Below, piece by piece: positions 7,483 through 11,490 of a DNA stretch of 11,490 nt (position 1 is the first letter of the stretch; every line of letters begins with the position of its first letter). A model generated the notes under the pieces. The model did not search any database. It was given only the letters and a program-made list of their open reading frames with translations, and was not told the origin of the DNA. The DNA lies in the NCBI GenBank assembly GCA_003024985.2, contig PXIH01S0068102.1, one strand, 5' to 3'. This DNA comes from Euperipatoides rowelli. Taxonomy: Eukaryota; Onychophora; Udeonychophora; Euonychophora; Peripatopsidae. A program made the translations under genes and the position numbers.

Positions 7483-8587
7483 CGAAATATTTGTTTTGCT
7501 TGTAAAAATATTAGCATTTGTTTTTATGGACTGTTTTTTTTTTCTTCCTTTATTTATTTACAAAATCATAAATATAGTTTATAAATTTTAAGAAATCTCA
7601 TTGCCTGTAAATATGTGCAAAAAAAATGTTTACAGGTTCAATAAAAGTTTAATTTTCTTATAACTGGTAGCCTACATTCTTTTTATTTTTCTCTCTATTT
7701 TAGAAAAGGCAGACAGTTATAAAATTTTAAATGAAACCTCAATGAAATTAAGAGTATGATAGTTTAAACTATGAAGGATTTTATGTACTATAGGAAACAA
7801 TTTTTTTTTCACGACTAGTTAATTAAATTTTTTCAAACTAATTACCCATTTTATTAAATACTTCACTTTTACTTAGACAAAATTATTTAATATTTTAACA
7901 ACCATATTGTGTTAAAATAGAATCAACTTTTATAATTAGAATCAATAATATTGTAACTACTTAACAAGATCGTTATTAAAGGGAAACAAGTAACAGAGGA
8001 AATAGCAAATCTTTTTTATGGGAGGGGGAGTAGAAACAAAATATTTTATTAAAGATGTTGAGTTGAACAAGTGTTAGAAAATAATATAGGCTTATTGCTT
8101 TAATGAACTGTGAAATAAAATTAATGCAAATAATACTAGAAAGAATTATTTAAGTAATAAAGTTTTACTCCAAGTTCTATTTGGAGTAGGAGAAAGGCCT
8201 AAACAAGCATTATTACAATACCACCTAGTGTTTAATTTTTGCATAAAAAAGATAAAATCAAGAATAATGATTTATATACTGTAGATATGAAAAATACATT
8301 TAATTTAGTAAATTCTATGAAATAAAGCCTATGTAAAAATGATTCCAAAACAAAGAAAGAACTTTAAAGGTTTATGAATTTACAATCTTATAATTACCTT
8401 AAATTTATAATTATTAATAATTTACTAAGTCTAAACACAATCATTATTACAATAGTCAACACACACAAAAATTGCTTTTCTTAATAATGTGTACTGGGAT
8501 TGTCGCACACACTTCTACAAGGATCACCATTATCCCAATATTATACTACGGTAGTTATAATTGCTAGACCTCTATAAAAAAAAATAA
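7483..8587. other. AT-rich region with no supported gene
   Basis: About 1.1 kb with stops in all frames and no motif recognised. A perfect 14-bp palindrome ATAGTTTAAACTAT lies at 7759-7772. If the retroelement fossil that starts at 8588 was once complete, its gag and protease would have lain here, but nothing of them can be seen. Confidence 0.45.
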
Positions 8588-8860
8588 CTGCCAATATTAA
8601 AGGATTGTGGATTGCATAAAGAATATTACATATATCGATGATGTGATGGTCTTTGCAACTTCAAGCGAAGAGTTACAGAAATAAGTTATTTCATATTGTA
8701 CAAAATTTTCAAGATATAACTATCTAAAATAAATAAAAATCTTATGGATACTCGTAAAGATTCCATTTAGAGATTTTATTGGAGAACATGACAATACTAA
8801 GAATTCCTTTTCCAATAAAGAATGCCCTATATTTACAAAAATATTTTATGGATAACAACT
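8588..8860 (+). pseudogene. Reverse transcriptase fossil, Ty3/Gypsy-type (element 1)
   Basis: This is a decayed reverse transcriptase of an LTR retrotransposon of the Ty3/Gypsy type. Frame 3 reads RIVDCIKNITYIDDVMVFAT and continues SSEELQK (about 8601-8681). It contains the catalytic Y-I-D-D box at 8631-8642, followed by the expected hydrophobic strand and acidic pair. A TAA follows at 8682. In the same frame, 48 codons after the Tyr, DFIGEH (8772-8789) sits where the family has its F-L-G-H motif, a spacing close to the usual 46-47. PFPIKNALYLQKYFMDNN then follows in frame 1 (8806-8859) and resembles the 'P-x-P... L-x-x-F-L-G... N-Y-Y' thumb segment, about 15 residues too close, so a small deletion is likely. 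The YIDD box is clear; the clade is inferred from the spacing and the thumb segment. Confidence 0.72.
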
Positions 8861-9119
8861 CAAAGTTATAAAAAAAATGTGCTAAGGAAAATGTTTGTTT
8901 TCCAATAAATAAAGAGGACATGGTCTAATTAATGTTCAACTCTTAAATTGTACAATAATTTATAACGATTAAAAAAAGGCAATAATTTATCAAAAGTTTT
9001 TTTTTCTTAGAAGTCCCTTTCAAATATTTAATGAAAAAGAGGACATTAATTATCACTACCCGGTAATAGATTTATAATAAAATCAGTAATCAAATTCAAG
9101 AAAGTGATAAACATTAAAG
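8861..9119. other. Decayed stretch between RT and RNase H fossils
   Basis: By position this should hold the RT connection and the first RNase H catalytic Asp. No DAS-type motif is recognisable. INYHYPVID around 9045-9071 may be a trace of the segment that precedes the next RNase H motif, but it is too weak to claim. Confidence 0.3.
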
Positions 9120-9332
9120 CTATATAAGAAAATTGTACTGCCAACAGAAAACGCTGTTATTGTTGGTTTGACATACTGTACGCTATTTATAGGCTATAAA
9201 AAATAATAATGTAAACTTGCATATGGTAAACAGATTGCAAACTACTGGAAATCTTGCAAACTTTATGTTGTAATTATTGCAAAGCAAAGAGTAGACTGGA
9301 TAAACTCAATTTTAAAGGAATGGGAAATTTAG
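9120..9332 (+). pseudogene. RNase H fossil of the same Ty3/Gypsy-type element (element 1)
   Basis: Several short RNase H motifs of LTR retrotransposons appear in family order but in shifting frames. LPTENAVIVG (9138-9167) resembles the 'L-T-x-x-E-x-N-Y' block. FDILYAIYRL (9167-9196) resembles the 'E-L-L-A-I-V-x-A' helix. TDCKLLEILQ (9230-9259) resembles the 'T-D-H-x-x-L' block with its catalytic Asp. RVDWINSILKEWEI (9288-9329) resembles the 'R-x-x-R-W-x-x-x-L-x-E' block that closes the domain, and ends at TAG 9330. The distance from the TDH-like to the RxxRW-like block is 19 codons, and from the RT YIDD to the latter 219 codons, both about right for Ty3/Gypsy pol. Each match alone is weak; order and spacing make the case. 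No enzyme can be made from this. Confidence 0.5.
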
Positions 9333-9682
9333 AGTGGAGCTTTTGTAAAGTGTATCTCGAAACCACACATTACATCTTCGGACAGTGCTCAACAATTAAA
9401 AATGTTCTAAAACCAAAATTTTAACCCAAAATCAAGGAATTTTATGACTTAACTAGCTTTTTTCAGGACCCACGTACTGTACATACAAAATTCTTGTAAA
9501 TCTTAGAAAAACAGTACCGTACTTGATAATTTGTTTAGTATTTGGAAATGTAGAGGCTCCATTGTATTGGATAAAGTAAGACCTGAATTACTTAACTTTG
9601 TACTTCAAGAAATAGCTATAAACTATAAAATGGATATATTTTATTTGTCAATAACCAAATACAAAACAGTGTGTAGTCAAAA
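9333..9682. other. Decayed linker, no motif recognised
   Basis: This lies between the RNase H fossil and the integrase candidate, where Ty3/Gypsy pol has a poorly conserved linker. A frame at about 9551-9685 is open for some 40 codons and includes LDKVRPELLNFVLQEIAINY, which is not assignable with confidence. Confidence 0.3.
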
Positions 9683-9865
9683 TTTATAGTTGATTTAATT
9701 CCTGACGAACTAAGACAAGTCTTAGAAACCATTGTATTCAAGGCTATTAATTTATTAAAATCAAATTAGTTATTTTGTGCAATACCTTTGAAATATTAGA
9801 GAGAATTGCAGTTTTGGGTAAAATTTGTAAAAATAGCAGTGTAATAATGCAATGTAGTGCAAATA
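9683..9865 (+). pseudogene. Possible integrase zinc-binding remnant of element 1
   Basis: The open segment at 9683-9769 includes LIPDELRQVLE. It resembles the 'x-V-P-x-x-L-R-x-x-V-L-x-x-x-H' start of the H2C2 zinc-binding domain of retrotransposon integrases, although the His ligands are not seen. About 44 codons later, KNSSVIMQCSAN (9829-9864, another frame) lies where the C-x2-C pair should be, with at most one Cys left. The distance from the RNase H fossil fits Ty3/Gypsy pol. Ligands are missing and matches are short, so this is a positional inference more than a direct identification. Confidence 0.35.
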
Positions 9866-9923
9866 GCCTACATGAATACATACTGTATATGAAAATTAAT
9901 ATTAACACTTATTAATTAAATAC

Positions 9924-9983
9924 TAACCCCGAATCATTGTAATAAAATAATAACCCTTAATCATTGTAAACAAATTAATAACT
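9924..9983. repeat. Short tandem duplication, two copies of a 27/28-bp unit
   Basis: TAACCCCGAATCATTGTAAT plus AAAATAA (9924-9950) is followed directly by TAACCCTTAATCATTGTAAA plus CAAATTAA (9951-9978). A third partial copy begins TAACT. The pair is flanked by ATACTGTATATG on both sides (about 9880 and 9994). Confidence 0.75.
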
Positions 9984-10005
9984 AGCGAGACAATACTGTA
10001 TATGT

Positions 10006-10178
10006 AAAATGGCCACCGAATGGTGATTTATATAAATAATCAAACGCACCATGATATTCATAATATTGCATCAACACTTTATTGGCAATATAACACTGGC
10101 ATTGAGTAAAAAAATAAGAAAAAACAACGAATGATCAAAACAGATTGATAGAAACGATTAAAAAAATGTCATTCAAAC
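10006..10178. other. AT-rich spacer between the two retroelement fossils
   Basis: No gene is recognised. A 4-bp stem CACC-GAAT-GGTG lies near 10014-10025. No LTR-like end (TG...CA with a primer-binding site) was recognised here. Confidence 0.35.
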
Positions 10179-10211
10179 AAAGGAAGAACATGATGAGGCT
10201 AACCTTGCTAT
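10179..10211 (+). pseudogene. Out-of-place RT fragment of element 2
   Basis: Twenty of twenty-one bases at 10179-10199 match 10424-10444 (AAAGGAAGAACATGATGAGG versus AAAGGAAAAACATGATGAGG, then C). The translation TKEEHDEANLAIQSL belongs downstream of the catalytic Asp pair in Ty3/Gypsy RT. Here it is joined directly to the start of the RT finger/palm segment at 10212. The locus is therefore rearranged: a partial tandem duplication or a fusion of two copies. Confidence 0.7.
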
Positions 10212-10757
10212 CCAATCATTGATGACATACTAAATGGTCCACAAATATTCTCCAAATTAGACCTTTCAAAGGGTTACCACCAATTTGAAATATTGCCTGA
10301 ATCCAGAAACATTACAACATTTAGTAAGAACAAAGGACTTTTCAGATATACAGTAAAAGGCTGCATTTGGGCATAAATTCAGCAGATGAACATCAGCGAT
10401 GACACGATGGTATACGGTAGGTCAAAGGAAAAACATGATGAGGCCTCAACAACACACTACAGACTAAGACAGGTCCAACAATAAACAAGGAGAAATGAGT
10501 TTTAACAAGAAACATCCAACTTTTTTGGCTACACATTCTCAGTTGAGGATGACTGCAGACCTGAACAAAGTGAAAGCAATAACTCGAGTGATAACTTTCT
10601 TCACCAAGGCAGAAGTAAGAAGCTTCCTAGGAAAAGATAACTACTGTATGAGATTAGTTCCTCATCTGGCTGACATTACCAAGCCATTAAGGGAATTAAC
10701 AAAAAAGAATGTCACATGATCATGGACCAATGCACACATTGTCAAGGACATAAAATA
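10212..10757 (+). pseudogene. Reverse transcriptase fossil, Ty3/Gypsy-type (element 2), internally deleted
   Basis: This is a second retrotransposon RT, much better preserved than element 1. Frame 3 from 10212 begins PIIDDILNGPQIFSKLDLSK and continues into GYHQFEILPE, the classic 'F-S-x-L-D-L-x-x-G-Y-H-Q' motif with a catalytic Asp. One extra base shifts INSADEH (10373-10393) to frame 2. Frame 3 then resumes with ISDDTMVYG (10392-10418), the catalytic Asp pair. About 25-30 residues normally between these are gone. FFGYTFS (10521-10541) and then KVKAI and EVRSFLGKDNYCMRLVPHLA (about 10570-10674, frame 1) and PLRELTKKN complete the thumb. A TGA at 10717 interrupts before SWTNAHIVKDIK. RNase H and integrase are absent. 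Several stops and frame changes mean no active enzyme. The residue pattern resembles Ty3/Gypsy elements common in marine invertebrates; the exact clade is open. Confidence 0.88.
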
Positions 10758-10824
10758 AAAGCAGTAAGCATGGGGATCCCATATTAAAAAAAAAAGGGAC
10801 AACCTGGTTTGCAGGGGGGGGGGG
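10758..10824. other. Truncation junction and G homopolymer
   Basis: The retroelement similarity stops at about 10757. An A run of 11 lies near 10785-10796 and a G run of 11 at 10814-10824, directly before the MITE-like element. The G run is unusual in this AT-rich sequence. Confidence 0.6.
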
Positions 10825-11082
10825 AGATTTTGGTCAGATTCCGTTATCTGTCCAACAACATAATTAACGTTAGTCGCACAACTAAAATGTAGTAGCTTGT
10901 GGAATTAGTATTTTTTTTCTCACCGATTTCAATGTATTTTCTTTACAGTCCTAACCTTACCGTAACCCTGATTTAATCTAGAGGTGAAATAATCTTTTGC
11001 TGAGCACCGATCTAGATAACTTCAACCTACTACCGTCGGCCATATTGGTAGGCAGATAACGGAATTTGACCAAGATTTTTTT
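10825..11082. mobile_element. MITE-like element with ~28-bp terminal inverted repeats
   Basis: The left end AGATTTTGGTCAGATTCCGT (continuing TATCTGTCC, 10825-10853) is matched in reverse complement by the right end at 11049-11082, which reads AGGCAGATAACGGAATTTGA and then CCAAGATTTTTT. About 24 of 28 positions pair, including an unbroken ATTCCGTTATCTG. The enclosed 200 bases carry no open frame and no transposase. Size, ends and lack of coding fit a miniature inverted-repeat transposable element. No target-site duplication is clear: the left flank is a G run and the right flank is T/A-rich. The superfamily cannot be named from these ends. Confidence 0.75.
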
Positions 11083-11490
11083 AAAAAAAGTGTAGTTACC
11101 AGGTACCGGTATTGTTAGCCTCGTCAATTAGTTAAATTTTATTTATTTTTTTATTATATACGGAGTATCATCAGACATGCACAGCAGCAAACACTTCCCA
11201 ATATGAGTATGGAGTTTCCTATTCTAGCAAAATAATAAGAGTTTATCGAATATTTTTTTTCCTGCATTGGGCAATTAATATTTGTACATGATTTGAAAAT
11301 AGGTGTTATAAGCTGCTTTTTTAATTTTTTCTGTACTAACATTTTTTTTTTATTTGTCAAGCCCTCCAGACTGCATAATTGAGCCTTTTGTAAAAAAAAA
11401 ATTGTTATTCCTTAATTTTGTTCATATCATTTTGATTTTTGAGATTCTTTACACTAATTAGTTATTCTATTAGTGGGAAAAAAATTAAGT
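11083..11490. other. AT-rich flank, no supported gene
   Basis: No gene is recognised. A reverse-strand frame at 11154-11360 (68 codons) is Lys/Ile-rich translation of T-rich DNA with no domain, and I do not regard it as a gene. Confidence 0.45.

Noticed and set aside
7759-7772. Perfect palindrome ATAGTTTAAACTAT
   Set aside because: Short AT-only-type palindromes are common by chance at this base composition, and no repeat or gene boundary coincides with it.
9551-9685. About 44 open codons with LDKVRPELLNFVLQE, possibly integrase-like
   Set aside because: It lacks metal-binding residues and is displaced relative to the better candidate at 9683-9769. It may be a chance open frame.
11154-11360. 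68-codon open frame on the minus strand
   Set aside because: Low-complexity Lys/Ile-rich product of T-rich DNA with no recognised motif.

Overview
The window reads as non-coding, repeat-rich animal nuclear DNA. It is strongly AT-rich and full of A/T homopolymers. No intact gene is convincing: the longest open frame is 122 codons and lies inside a tandem repeat. There is a BED-finger hAT transposase fossil, Ty3/Gypsy-type retrotransposon fossils, a tRNA-like SINE candidate, MITE-like inverted repeats, an AC microsatellite and a satellite-like array. This combination suggests an invertebrate metazoan; a marine deuterostome such as an echinoderm is only a guess from the general flavour of the sequence. 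No operons, ribosome binding sites, CRISPR arrays or prokaryotic features are present.

Layout. Positions 280-2050 hold scattered pieces of a dead hAT transposase in the expected order: BED zinc finger (280-558), N-terminal catalytic-domain start (689-960), and a possible C-terminal dimerisation block (1931-2050). Positions 2524-2807 hold a SINE candidate with A/B-box-like motifs and an A-rich tail. Positions 2808-3836 are AT-rich with nothing recognised. Positions 3837-5565 are a C-rich array of about fourteen diverged monomers of roughly 120 bp, with two layers of larger duplication (offsets of 580 and about 795 bp). Positions 5566-6485 contain a 12-bp hairpin and a three-copy repeat in mixed orientation. 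A (AC)22 microsatellite lies at 6679-6722, and AT-rich sequence follows to about 8587.

Positions 8588-9865 are a previously hidden, heavily decayed Ty3/Gypsy-type pol fossil. It carries reverse transcriptase (YIDD), RNase H motifs and a faint integrase zinc-binding segment, in family order and at roughly family spacing, although no long reading frame survives. Positions 10179-10757 carry a second, different Ty3/Gypsy RT fossil that is younger-looking, internally deleted and rearranged. Positions 10825-11082 are a 258-bp MITE-like element with inverted ends of about 28 bp.

Nothing here looks like a working gene system. The interest lies in the history of the repeats: the higher-order array, the two stacked retroelement fossils, and two inverted-repeat elements that share an internal 17-mer. 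All family assignments were made by eye and need database searches to confirm.
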